A stretch of 64,000 nucleotides of DNA. Origin: Dermacentor variabilis. Taxonomy: Eukaryota; Arthropoda; Arachnida; Ixodida; Ixodidae. Shown here piece by piece: positions 12,346 to 24,296 of the stretch (position 1 is its first letter; the number at the start of each line of letters is the position of its first letter). The stretch covers positions 106,979,469-107,043,468 of the forward strand of contig NC_134574.1 in NCBI RefSeq assembly GCF_050947875.1, written 5' to 3'. A program made the translations under genes and the position numbers. Below the pieces are notes generated by a model, which saw only the letters and a list, made by a program, of their open reading frames with translations, ran no database searches and was not told the origin of the DNA.

Positions 12346-15300
12346 CTTAAGACCGCGTAGCGTTTGTGCACATGGAAGAACACCGTGTGCTGCCGCTTAT
12401 AACAAAGCACTTTCTATAAGGGTGTCTTCTCACACATCAAGTCCGAAAAACGTAAATATACGACATACATTTATTTTAAACGCTGAGCATTTCCTGCAGA
12501 AGCATGCATCTTGTTAGCAGGATTTGTAGTCAATGACAACGCGACTACGTATTCGAAACTTAACCCTATCGCTTCATTCCGTGTTGTCCACTGCAGTCTC
12601 ACGAGCGGCTCGTGACAGCCTTTCTCGTCCCAAAGCTTGACCACTGATGGACGTGCTGTCACAACAGAGCACCGGCCGCCGAGGTACTCTTAAATAAACG
12701 AAGGAACGTCGAGAAAGAAAAAAAGAACTGGGTGACAGCGAAAGAGGTCAGTGGCACCACGGGCACTCCGTCACTCCACCAAACGGCACCCGCGGGTCTT
12801 GCGCGTAACCCTGACAATGACGCATGCCGTGACACGAAACTCTCCCAAACGGCTTCAACTAACGCAGGTGCCTCTCCGCTCCCATTCTGCTCAATCCGTT
12901 CATCCTTCCCCAGTTTTTTTTTCTTTCCTGCACGTCACACACGCAAGCGGGCACAGAGCCGTCGCTCATTCCTTAGCGGGTTCGGCACGGGAGGCGAGGA
13001 ACGTGTGTATCGCAGATCAATACCAGCCGAAGCAGGCACGGCTGCAATCCGTCGATGACGTCATCAGCCAGCCGCACCACCCGCTTCCTGCCGGTCACGT
13101 CCGACACGGACACTGTTCCTCCTGGCATCCGGGGGACGTGCGCGGATCCCGAAATAAGACGGGCCAACGCGACGAGGCTGGCGCATTGCAGGGGCAGAAG
13201 CAATCATCGTTGGCCGCGCGCCCGTTTCGCCAGAGAAAACTATGCAGCGCGAAGAAGGCTGCCGACGGAGCCGAGTGCTCAAGCCTCTACCGCAACGACT
13301 GGGCGATCGGCTGACTAATTGGTTGATTAACGGGCTGACTGATCGGTCGAGGCTAACGTTCCAGAGCTACATCTAAAAATTGCCGAACTGACAGGGCTTA
13401 AAGTTCTCAAGCAAATGTAATTGTCTATTAGGCCGACTGATCAGTCCATCGATCGATCAATCGCACTCGGTCGAAGCGGGGACACGGACACACACACGCA
13501 CGAAACAAGCACACAAAAAAAGCACTGCGTACTGTCCCTCCTTGTCTGGCAGAGAAACTGCTTTCTCCGCCATGATTACCGACGCGGCCAGTGGCTGGCC
13601 TTAGATAATCTGAGCCGATTGGAAGTGGCGGTTCGCCCGTTAGACTGCCCCTGACAGGTCGAAGCCCTTGCCTTCAGACCAATCGGGATAGTCATCGAGG
13701 CGGCAGTCAAGGCTCAACTCACTTCCGAGACGCTCTTTACGCGCGAAGGGGTGTTCCCGATTCGACCTGTAATTAGTTCGCCGCCCGCGTGCGCTTTAAG
13801 CGGCTCAGTTTAAGCTGCAACTTAATTGAGACGGGCGGCTAAATTATTCGCAAGACTTGTAGGCGTCCTAAGAAGATTGGTCGCCAACTTCGCCTCCAGT
13901 GTCCCCTCCCCCGTCCTCGCCTTGAGCTCACTGGGACTCTTGGGCGGACTCCGACACGCGCGAACGAGTTCGCAGTTTTCGCCGAAGTGCGAAGAAGTGA
14001 GGGAGAGGGGGTTTATACACTAGCAAGCTCCCGTCTTTTTTTCTTTTTTTTTCACAGAAATAGAGCGGGGAAGAGCGCCAACAACGACCCGTGGTAGGGC
14101 GCCAAAACAGAAGCCTGCAGGTTTCGGACAGTTTTAAGCTGCAGTTTTAACGACCAATTTACAAAGCCGATTTCCCCGCACATTACTCGAGAATTTGCAA
14201 ATATCTGTACTTGAGGCCCACGATAAGCACCTCTTTTATTATTATTTGAAAACGTACAAACACCGTTTAGTAGGTTGAGCCAACTCGAATACACCCTTCT
14301 TTTTTTCTTTTTCGGTATAGTAAGGGCTTTTACGATACACGACCGGAAGTTTATTGGGGTCACGGGCACACTGTTGGCCAAGAGGCGTGACATGCCAAGG
14401 GACGTTTATACATTTCCCATGGTATCACGTGACTCATTAACTTTCGTCTATATAGAACAGCGTTTCCGAGTAGCTCACCACCCTCCGAATCACGCAGTCG
14501 ACGAAAACGGAATGACTAAATCCAGCGTACGCCACGGCAGATACAATGTCCACGCGGATGGGCCCGATCCCTTTATCGACGGCTAGAGGTTAGCCTTGCG
14601 CGTACTATTTGATGTATGCATTTTAGCCCCACAATTCAAATAAAAGAGAGAGAGAGAGAGACGAAATATCAAGCGTCTTTGTTCTACAATTTCAACTGTG
14701 GTGCTAGTAAAGCGTGCCCCAACATCGAAACCAACCAAGCCCAGCAAGAAGCTCTTCTACGTCGTAGATCAGGCGCACCGACCATAGGTCACGTGTACCA
14801 CGTCACGCTCAATCATATACTTCAATGATTCTGGGCCAATCAATTATGCATCGCGCGCACGTCACGCTTAAGGAGACCGAGCTCAGAAACTACACTGGGT
14901 GAATCAAAGGTGATACATCAAACGCCGACGACGGCCCCCACGGACGCATCCGAGCGAGTCCGATTACGGCGCCCGTTAACGAAAATACGCGAAATAATGT
15001 ATAATAGGTCAGGGCTTTAACAGTAAGTCATGCTCTTGCAGCCGTTTTTCACGTATACCGCTACAGAGCAGGCTCGGTAAGGCAGAACAGACGCAAAAAG
15101 TCGAAGACGGGTGGCGACTCGACGGAGAGGTTCCCGCGCAGGCTCGACGTGACGTCACAACATTTGGCAGCGTCCACTCCGGTCTAGATAATTGATTATC
15201 GGCAAAGAAAAGTTGCGACCGTATTATAAAGGAACAACGGACTCGAAGTAGAAAGTTTCGAGAACTTTTCCCGCGCTAGAACGGCCCGACTACGAAAAAA

Positions 15301-15599
15301 AAAAAAAGTTACTTTGATACCCGTGACGTCCAAGTCACGCGAAGAAGCTGATATTTCGACACGAAATTGCAGGAGGAGAAGTGCGTATCCCTTTCCTCTA
15401 CTAGCAATCAACTTTGACGGTCCCCTAACAATAGGAAATAAAGATTAGAAGAAACGACCTTTCGTGTCCTACTACTCTCACTAAAAAACCACAGTCGGTC
15501 AAAATTGTTAACGAGCTTTACAGAAAGATGACGTCTACCATCGCTTCTGCATCGCTTTGAGTTAGATTCCATCGAATCAGATCGACGAACGAGTCAAGC
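12346..15599. other. Spacer, no gene recognised
   Basis: Contains a GC-rich patch at 12730-13310 with a perfect CRE palindrome TGACGTCA near 13057, degenerate GATC-rich sequence at 13430-13460, and an (AG)n run at about 14644-14661. Open frames at 12751-13314 and 12973-13203 overlap on both strands and show no family match. Confidence 0.4.
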
Positions 15600-16320
15600 A
15601 ATCAGCCGATCAATGAAGACGAGCTGAAGAACACGGAAAAGTTGACGTTGCAGGGTGTAGAAAGAAGAAAAGAGAAACGACGTAAATTAAAGCGGTACAC
15701 CGCTGGCGCTACCCCGCATGCTGCAGCAGGCACACTGACGCGCCCAGCAGTGTTGCACGCTACTGACGAGGCACAATGCAAAGGCGGCGAGGCGGCAGTC
15801 CGAAGGTCGAGATCCCTGATCGGGTCACTGCGCCTGCGACGAGGCCAGGAGGCTGACGCTTTCGCCGCACGGGGAGGACACGGCCGCGATCGAGATGCCT
15901 GCCGTATATAGAGCTGCGCTCGGTGTAAACGTAATAAAGCTGGAGCGAAGCAGCGACAGAAATGACGCGCGGACGTGTCCTTCTTTCTTCTCTTTCCGCG
16001 GCGCAGCGAGCCCCGCACGGCTCGTGGGCGGACAGCCCCCAAAGAGGATTGGCTCGGCTATTACTATACGGCGCAGTCGTCGTAACAACGGTCGTGCTGC
16101 GCTCGCCGTGGGTAGCGTGCACGTACAAGCCCCAGCTGAAGAGTATCGAACCAACACATCGCGTACCGCTCGCTGCAGCGGGCGCAGACGCGATATTGTG
16201 AAATTGAGGCAACGAAGCAGTCGACAGCAGAACGAAGCACTACATTCTGTAAAGCGGGCACGGGAGGGCACGTTGCGCACCGTGCGCGATGGCACAACGG
16301 CAGCGGTGACGTGTGGTTAA
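15600..16320. promoter_or_regulatory. CpG-rich block, possible promoter region
   Basis: CpG-dense DNA in which all frames are largely open on both strands, as expected from composition rather than coding. A TATA-like gtatatagag lies at 15902-15911 on the plus strand. The candidate exon at 16655-16749, which begins with a splice acceptor, would need an upstream untranslated exon, and this block is a natural place for it. This is inference from position and composition only. Confidence 0.3.
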
Positions 16321-16654
16321 GTAACGGTAAAAAAAAAAAAGAAAGATCGAGGTAGCAGGCGCGCCGCTGCCTTCGTCTGAGCCACCACTCGAAGCCACCG
16401 CTGTTTGCTAAAAGCCGCATACGAAATGATTTTGCTTTTCCCACGCGAGCAAGAACGTATGTAGAGCCTTCGAAAAACAGGCATCACTTAAGAAATCGCG
16501 TTTTTTTTCTTCCTTCTAGCTATCATAGCTGCCAACGATGTCCGACATTTCAAGCGACATGACCACTAAACGCAAATCTGCGCGGACAACGTACCTGCAT
16601 GAACGTGTTTTGCGTTACTATTTTTGTGTGCAAATAGCATAACTTATTTTTCAG

Positions 16655-16749
16655 GGTGTAGTTCGTTTTCTCGCTTCCAATTATGAGGTTTAGGGGAAGG
16701 ACATTCAAATTCATTGCAAAGCGCACGAGCAAGATGACGGGGGAAAAAG
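16655..16749 (+). CDS. Candidate first coding exon, product unknown
   Basis: The segment is bounded by a classic acceptor (cataacttatttttcag, with branch-like cataac and a T-rich tract) and a strong donor (AAAAAG then GTGAGT at 16750). The frame is closed near the acceptor but opens at an ATG at about 16684. It reads 22 codons to the donor, starting MRFRGRTFKF and ending KMTGEK, in phase 1. A second in-frame ATG near 16735 has A at -3. This layout fits a first coding exon with 5'UTR at its start. I do not recognise the short basic peptide. A chance pair of splice-like signals remains possible. Confidence 0.35.
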
Positions 16750-16759
16750 GTGAGTATTT

Positions 16760-18790
16760 AGCGTTTACACGAGGAATGAGTGCGGCTTTTACGCGGTAGC
16801 TCAAGCATATCATGTAGACGGTAGCGCAAAAATGTCCCGCATTCCTTATTCTGCACGTTCTTTATGCCTTCGCACGAGACTACTGCCGTAGTCAAAGCCA
16901 CGATACAGCAACGGTGCAAGAAACTGCGAACCGAATGGGAGCTCAGTAAGTGGGGACTAAATATCAGTAAAGCAGGTCTCGTGGGATCGTCGGAAGTGCA
17001 AAACTGATGGCGTCGTGGAACACACTTGGAGCACGTCTAGTATGTTTGTTCTCTTTCTTTCCTCTGGGAGAAGGATTTAGTGCTATGTGGAACAGCTATG
17101 GAAACGGCGCGAGAGAAGCTTTAACCATCTCGTTAGCCGACAGCACATGGTAAGATTACCGAAGCTAATCAGCGTATCCGTAGACGTACATATTGGTGAA
17201 CTACATGAACGGCGCTACTTCTAACTTCTGTGGGAGCAGGCAGACCTTTCCATTAATTTAGTCTCAAGAGTTTCCCAGAACTATCGGGGTGACGGAAACA
17301 GCACAAAGAAAGGAAAGGCGAGTTCGCGTAATCAGTGCCCAGCGTCTCGGCACTTTGTGTGATTGCACTCAAACCGATTCAATCAGGGAGACGTCGATGC
17401 CGAGAAACCAGCGCGGATGCGCTGCGAGAGGGAAGTTCGCGATTTCATTACGCAGATGCGACTGGCATTAGCGGGCAATATATGCAGGAGCAAATTAGCG
17501 CCAGCGGTGGACCCTTTGCGAGGCGTGGGAACACTTGCACGTGCGCGAGAAACGATTTTGATTTCGCACAGCGAGTGAGAGAAAGACTACACGCACCTGT
17601 ACTGATGAGGCCGCGCACTGCGCGAGCAACCGATTTAAATAGATTGGCTTCTTTTTACGCTCAAAACCGGAACGATTACCGAACAGCGATAGTTGATATA
17701 TGCGCAGGAGAGCGTTATACTCTGAAAAAGAAAACGCCCGAATCGGCCAGTAATGGGCAGGTTATGCGTGCAGCGCACACGGAATGTGCGGTCGCACGCG
17801 CTAAATTTGGAGACCACAGCACCAGCACAAAGAAGAAAAATAAAAAAAGCTAATTATTGGAATCGACGTAAGCGAAGCTTTAATGTGCTGCTTGCTTCGA
17901 TTCGCGAGGATTAGCTGTGACGGTGGCGGTGAATATCTAGTATCTTCGGCGTCTAGTATGGTATACGAGAGTGGCGAGTGTAGGTGCGTGCACCACCGCT
18001 GCTTGTCTGCGTAACACACGGAACACCCAGCGAGACGTGTTCGCCCGAGGAGTTATTGTGCGCCATTTTTCATGATTTTCGAGGAGGTTGGAATCCTCCG
18101 TGCCTCAGTGTCACAGAAGGTTAGGATTGTCACTGCCGCCGCGTTTTTCTCGTCTTTCAGGGCGTTTATGCATGGACCCGACAGAGGCGGGTCGAGTCGG
18201 CTTGTCGGGCTGGAATATGTCTGTCGAGTCGACGTAAAGGCTAGCCAGAATTGGGCTGAACAAGCGTGGAGTCGGGCTGCAGTCAGCCGGACTGGATGCT
18301 GTCGGTTGATCCGGCCGTACCCGTTTGCAGCATGCACGTAAACGCGGAAGGGTCGGGCCCACCAGCGCCGAGACTCGCGCGGGACCCCTGTGACGTCACG
18401 GCTCATGCGCCGGCAGCGGGAATAGCATAAGGACGAGGCCAAGAGAAGCACCGTGCAAGTGCAACCTCGTCGTAGTGATAAGAGTCACGAAATACAGCTG
18501 TTGCAGACGGCAGCCAGGAGCGTAATTAGAAGTTACATTCTTGTACCTGTATTAAAACCTAACACTACTGAATTGCGCCTCTGGTGGCTTCTCTTAAGAA
18601 CTCGTTATAGGCCGTGTGGCACGACCACACGTAACTTGCCTGAGGTCGAACTCTCTTAGGAAGTATCGCGCTTCCTTCCCAGGCGACACGGGTATTAAAA
18701 TTATCCAGTATGTCCGCAACCGCTGTCGTCTCTAGCAGCAGCGTTTCCTCGCTTTCTCAACCGGTCTCTTTACTCTCCCACCCTCCCCCA
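16760..18790. other. Spacer, no gene recognised
   Basis: A 172-codon plus-strand frame (17335-17853) is open but has no family resemblance, and its length is within what chance allows in this window. A strong-looking acceptor at about 18159 (ctcgtctttcag) is not followed by a matching donor or convincing frame. Confidence 0.4.
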
Positions 18791-18791
18791 C

Positions 18792-18921
18792 ATATATAAG
18801 AACTGCTAGCGAAGCGTCGCAAGGCTGCCATTCACTCGTTTTACGACTGCGTCGGTTCTACCACTTCTCGGCTTCCTCTGCCTGCCTTCCCTCTGGGCTG
18901 TTTGTTGCACGATAGTTGAAA
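18792..18921 (+). promoter_or_regulatory. TATA-like site with downstream donor-like signal
   Basis: A TATATAAG element at 18793-18800 is followed 30-odd bases later by ccattcact and then, near 18922, by a GTAAGC donor-like site with no ATG in between. This could be a non-coding first exon, but each element alone is common by chance. Confidence 0.15.
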
Positions 18922-19186
18922 AGTAAGCACTGCAGTTACTGCGACGCTTTTGTGAGAGGTCACGGATAATTACAGCTGTCGAGACGATATTGTGCCAACT
19001 CGCAGGGAGCTCCAGAGGCAGTTGTGACGACCGCCGACAGATGAGTTTCTCGCGTCGCCTTTCGTCTCTACCGTGCTCCTGCCATGTAACTGCGCGATCT
19101 GAACCACCTCCCGAGGCGGCGTGCAAGACAACAGCAGCATTGAAACACGCGAAGGAAGAGGCAAAAAAAGAAGCCGCTTCGTTTCA

Positions 19187-19253
19187 AAAATTCATCTGTT
19201 CTAGTACAGATCCGCAACGTGGAATTACTTCAATGAATTGTATTGGTCGAACA
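19187..19253 (+). repeat. Unnamed interspersed repeat, copy B
   Basis: Diverged second copy of the element at 3331-3394, same orientation, sharing the cgcaacgtggaa core and the tggtcgaaca end. Confidence 0.65.
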
Positions 19254-20199
19254 GTTGTTTTCTGCCGGCCAGAAAAAGATTCGTGGCACCAATGATGTCG
19301 AAACTTCTGCTCGCGACTGTAGTTGAAGTCTAACGAGCCAAACGGAAATGGAAATCAGCGTAGATACGCAAATTTAATAAATATACACAATAATACCGAG
19401 AAATAAGCCACCTACGCACTTTCAAAGAAAAAAGCAACGCACTCTGAAATGAAGGTCGGCCTTTGAAAGGAAAGCGCTCGTTTGTTCCGCAATAACAACT
19501 GGCATCGCCTAGCATCGCATCTTCTTACTTAGCGTTACGGTCAGAGGCGCTTTTCTCGCAGTAGCGCTACAGCCCACGTAGAGAGGCACATTTATCGAGA
19601 TGCACACAATCAGCGTCGCCAGTCGAAAGCAGAGCACTCGAAAACGATTGGCGTTATTCTTCTTGGACTTTGAAGCACAAGCAACCACAAAAAGAAAAAA
19701 AAGTACAAAGGGAAGGCGAAAGCGAACTAGTACGATGTTTTATTCAATACAAACGAGCAAGACGTACCTATGCCCTTCTCGGTGGTTACCATCTGGAACC
19801 GGACGGTTACGAAACGTCGATATATCGCTTCCGATGTTCAGCCGGTGACGCGAGTATATAATGGACGGAACGCGCAAAAGGTTGAGAAAAAAAATAAAGA
19901 AAATATATAAAACACGTCGGTAGGTGGTTTCGGCGAGACAGCGGAGTAGTATATACCGTGATTATGACGAAGAGCTGCGTGGAACCAAGCCATGCCGAGC
20001 CGCGCGGGCAGCCGAGAGTGGCCATAACCGCGACGACGCCAGACAACGCCGGTCAAGCTCCGCTGACCATCGATTGATCCGTCCACGCAACGAAGGAGGC
20101 GGCCAGCGAGGCACGCAACGGGCACGTTGCACGCTGCCGGCGAACGCTCGCCCGCTGCGTCGAGGTTTGCGAAACGCAGCCTACACTACAAGCCCGCTT

Positions 20200-20271
20200 T
20201 ATAAATAGAGCTCTGTCCTTCGTCCTTCTGCACAGCGAATATATCTAGGTGCACGGGCGATGCTTTTGATG
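20200..20271 (+). promoter_or_regulatory. TATA promoter and short first-exon candidate
   Basis: A perfect TATAAATA lies at 20200-20207. About 30 bases downstream is a CA-type start (near 20231), then an ATG at 20260 and, four codons later (M-L-L-M), a consensus donor GTAAGT at 20272. A short 5'UTR followed by a few hydrophobic codons and an early intron is a common layout for secreted-protein genes of arthropods. The spacing of all four signals is right, but no second exon could be identified downstream, so this remains a candidate. Confidence 0.3.
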
Positions 20272-20279
20272 GTAAGTTC

Positions 20280-21339
20280 GCGAAAAACGTGCATGCATAC
20301 GAAAGATAAGCTGTACGTCGGCAAACATATAAAGAAAAAGGTACACCATAAATTATTGACGGCGGCCGCAAAAAAATAAGAGTTCGGGCTCAGGAGAGAC
20401 CGAAAGCCAGTGTGGACGAAAATCTTGGCGTCAGGAAGCTGAAGAATAGATTATGATTAGGGAAAAATGAGACTTTAACGCAGGAAAAAAAAGAAAAGCC
20501 GAGGACACCTCTGCAATTCGCCTGAGTTGTGAACGCGAAATCATTAATGTCCAATTGAACGGCGCTGAGCGGCATTTCGAGCTTTGCGCTGTGAGTAATG
20601 TACCATAGCGGTACGTGCCATAGCGATGAGATTTTAGGTGCCGTTCCGCTTCTACAGACGACAGACACTGACTTTCTCGTTCAGTGGGTCATTTGGCATT
20701 TTCTCATCAAAAGAAAAAAAAAAGGGAAGAAAACGATGTTGTGTATTCCACGCGCCTAGGTCATGGAGGCGGCAACTGATTCTTGAATGGCATGTTAATG
20801 TCGTTTTGCGCTTTCCACCCAATTCTTGGTCAATCTCCCGTAGTGGTTATATCTGCCACGAAGCGAGAGAATAACAGCAGCAGCGTTAACACTCTATACC
20901 AGCTCTTGGGAGCACGTGATTGTGCGCGCACGTCCCCGACAGTCCAGCGCTGACAATGGCACCGCAAAGGGAGCACTCCTCGGAAAAATCGCGTGTCTGG
21001 AGGAACAAAAACTAATAGCGCCATCGAGGCATACACATATATGCAAACACATTCTGTAAAGCTGGATTCACACTACGGGACGGATCGCTAAATCAGTCCG
21101 CAGACGGGTGTGACATGACTGAGCTGCAACGAATCGTGTCGCAATTAAGCAGCGCGTGAGCGGCTTCCTTGTGAGAAGCCTACGTTATGCGTCACTGAGC
21201 AACGTCATGCACGTCCGCAGACTGAACTAGTGATCGAACCCGTCGTGTGCAACCAGCTCAAATCGTTTCCCGCCCAGCTAACTTCCGTGTAACATCTCCC
21301 ACGAAGGAGCGGGATCCTCGCAGCTGCGCAGCTGACGCC
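20280..21339. other. Spacer, possible repeat end
   Basis: No exon recognised. The segment from about 21055 (aagctggattcacactacgg) has the look of a DNA-transposon terminus I have seen in other genomes, but its partner end is not visible, so no element is called. Confidence 0.3.
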
Positions 21340-21625
21340 ACCATCGGCATCCCCACCACGCCTCGAGTTGAACGCACATCGCAGCCAACTACGTCCACGA
21401 CCCCTAAATTCAGCTCACTCTCACCCCTCTCTATTCTGGTAGACTTTCAGGAACTAAGGGACTATGTTAAGGTCGGTCGACAACTTGCTCACATGCGTGA
21501 GCAGGTGAGGGAAAACACAACTAGGGCACAACACCCTAGCATCTAAGTTCCAAACTCATAGGGAAGAGCTCATTCGCTGGGAGGATTACAAGGAGCTCCG
21601 CGACCTCTCTGACCTCTTTCCTTGA
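21340..21625 (+). pseudogene. Frameshifted C-terminal coding remnant, family unknown
   Basis: One plus-strand frame ends with VDFQELRDYVKVGRQLAH and a charged stretch before a stop at about 21544. The next frame, starting just past it, reads HREELIRWEDYKELRDLSDL and ends FP-stop at 21623-21625. Both pieces share an ELRD(Y/L) heptad-like motif and look like consecutive parts of one charged helical C-terminus separated by a frameshift. Coding-like texture continuing across a frame change suggests a decayed gene or transposon ORF. I cannot name the family. Confidence 0.4.
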
Positions 21626-21629
21626 CTAT

Positions 21630-22190
21630 TTCATTGTAGCGCTTCTCGTGCGTGATACTGCGTTCAAGGAAAAAGGGCACTTGCGACAGTCAATGTAGGA
21701 CGCAGGAAGGGTACATTTATTTTATTTAGTACACACACCGTAGACTACGACAAGGTCCGAGCAGAACGGGCACAGGCGGCGCTCACGGCAGCGACCTCCA
21801 GTTCGAACGAGAGAACATGGTAGAAATAATGCAATCATACTACACCCATTTCGCACGATCGATCGACCATATCGTGAGCATGAGACACGAGATCAGTAAA
21901 ACGAAAAAAAGCAGAAGAAAATCAGCGATAATGACACTCTCCCGGAGCTCAGTCTACGTTATCACCGGGATCAGTCACTCACAAACGGTGCATGATAAGA
22001 GAATAGAACACCAACCTTCACAATAAATCAGCCCACATAAGCTCTCTCTCTCTCTCGATAGCGAAAGTGTCCGACCGCTGAAGCACATAAATACGGCTGA
22101 AGCAATCAAAGATGACAAGGTTTGGCACGCTGCTGTAAGCGGCCAATAAACAATATGCAAAATCCATCAGTGCTCTTCACCACACAACAC
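21630..22190. other. Spacer, no gene recognised
   Basis: Only a short CT run near 22040-22056 stands out. Confidence 0.4.
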
Positions 22191-22194
22191 GAAA

Positions 22195-22234
22195 GTGTGG
22201 TGGCAGCATCCACGTGCGGATGCTGCCGCCACAC
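22195..22234. repeat. Short hairpin, 17-bp arms
   Basis: Arms gtgtggtggcagcatcc (22195-22211) and ggatgctgccgccacac (22218-22234) pair at 16 of 17 positions around a 6-base loop acgtgc. On one strand the mismatch becomes a G-U pair. It could be a fold-back transposon remnant or a structured RNA element; neither is shown. Confidence 0.85.
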
Positions 22235-22644
22235 GTTATTCTTCCATTTATCGCACCATTTAAGCTTTGATAAAGCGTTTCTGTGACAGAACTTCGCTAA
22301 CTAGATGATGCTCGGTCACCTTTATAGTTAGGGCGAGATACGCTCACCTAATTTCGCGTATTGTCTAAAAGCACGTGCGAGGCTGACGGAGAAGCGCGGT
22401 GAAAAGCCACGGGGAAACGGCCGATGGAGAGGTGACGTATAGAAGTTTGCCTTCGACGCCGTCGCTCCGTTGTTTTCCTCTTGATCAATTCCTGCTTCTT
22501 TTCTTTTTCGAGAACTAGACTACTTTTTTTCCCTACATCAGCACTCTCTATAACTTTTCTCACACCTTTTCAGTGGCTTCGCACGTGGTGAATTGAAAGG
22601 ACATTCCCATCAACCTGGCTATATAGTTTCAAATGACGTTCTAG

Positions 22645-22760
22645 TCATTAATTAATTCATTCATTCATTCATTTAGATACTCTCAGGGACATAGGGCATT
22701 ACAAAGAGGAGCGGCTAACAAAATGTATCATTCAGTGCATCATGGCAAGTGCAAGAATCA
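22645..22760. repeat. (ATTC)n array plus linked repeat tail
   Basis: A short ATTC/ATTA array (about 22645-22673) runs directly into a segment, actctcagggacatagggcatt, that I recall as lying next to such arrays elsewhere in tick DNA. This is probably the 3' end of a dispersed element. The family is uncertain. Confidence 0.4.
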
Positions 22761-22769
22761 GGGGCAGCA

Positions 22770-24290
22770 ACGAAGGCGGGAAGGCAGTTTTTAGTCACAG
22801 CTTGGCGGGTATAACGTAAAACTATTGCAATCTGTTTTTTTTTAAATTCCAAATCGGCAATTAGCTCTCCGTGACAGGCCAAATGGCTTGGGCCCTGCCC
22901 TCACGGATGTGGCGCCCACCCATATGGGCTGGACCCGAACCATTTCGACATATCAAAGAGGGCTAATGGCTCATTTGGTATTGAAACAAACTGGACTAGT
23001 TTTACGTTTTAGGGCCTCTTCTTTGCGACAACACAAAAGAAGCACGGCATATATTCCTCTCTGAAAGTTGGGCTGCTTTTCGAAAGCACTTAAAACACAT
23101 CCAGCCATCCGTTCGTGTCCATCCTTCTCTTTCTATCTGCTTGCGAAACGTGTCAAAGCGGCAAGTTGTTAAGCTACGCAAAAGCTCTGAAAAGGTCTCG
23201 CGGACTCAGCTCAGCCGGGCTTTCAATAAGTTACCGACTGCGTCAGCGGAACGACGTCCTGCTGCCATTCGGTTCTTCCGCAGCCAAGCTGAAGGGAGCG
23301 GGCCCCTTGTTACGAGCTCCTTAGCCTGAAATGCTGACGAGTGCGCCCGTTGTCTGCACCCTGAAGCGCAAGCGGACTATACGTACTCCGGCCCTCCCTC
23401 ACCAAGAACCGGCGGAGCACAAGTCGGCTGCTAAACAATCGCGTGAGGGGAAACTGCTGGCACACTTTGGGACAGAAGCCGAAAGAGTGTGAAACAAGGA
23501 AATAAAGCTTACTGCATTCCGTTGCATTTTTGTCCCTGGGGCCTTCAATACTAGTCACGGCTTAGTGACTGACTCAGACTACCACTTCATACCACTTTTC
23601 TCGACGGGAAGGTCATATGCGCATGCAAGGTTTTGCCGTTACAGATTCTTTCTTCAAATATCCTTTACTTTCTCGCTGAGTAAAGCTACGGTAGATGCCT
23701 ACAAGTAACGGAATTCAGAACTGCAGAAATCAGCGCTCATACGCATGTTTTTAAGCCAAGGCATACGTAGCTAGCACCGCGACAGTATTCGTTAAGCTGG
23801 TAACATAAGCGCCTACCTTGTACTGCCTAAACGTGATAAAACATATAAAGCCTAACTTTCCAACCAAATAATTTTCTGGTCAGTCAATAACAATAAAAAA
23901 AAAGCTTTTTTTGCACTCGACTTCTGATACAGGAGGTTATAGCCCGCTATGAGAAGTCGTGGCTGTTACACGGCGTGAACATCTGTCAGTTTAACCAGTG
24001 ACTGCATGATAGCAGCTCTGGCGTAAGCCTGGACGTTACTTAGTTGTGGAATTGCGCTGTCTCTAACATTGCGAAGCGTACACCAAGGTGACGCTAAGCT
24101 ATAAAATAATGTGTCGCCCTCAAACCCAATCTTGTTCTGTGTTCGTATGTTTTTTTTTTTTTCACAACCTCTATGCTATTTCGTCGCTTTGTGCTTCTAA
24201 CAGAACCCAGTGCAATAAGCAGCTTCTTCTGTACACTGACTAAGGAAGACCGCAGTTCCACGCTTCGAATGTTATGCCGAGTGCCGCATG
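22770..24290. other. Spacer, no gene recognised
   Basis: No family-like reading frame or clear repeat was seen. Open frames at 23115-23329 and 23310-23558 overlap and lack splice context. Confidence 0.4.
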
Positions 24291-24296
24291 TACGCG

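Noticed and set aside
12973..13203. Minus-strand frame with protein-like texture near a CRE palindrome
   Set aside because: Other frames are equally open in this GC-rich patch, and acceptor and donor signals are poor.
17335..17853. 172-codon plus-strand open frame with Lys-rich end
   Set aside because: Balanced composition makes it tempting, but no family match or promoter, and about one such frame is expected by chance.
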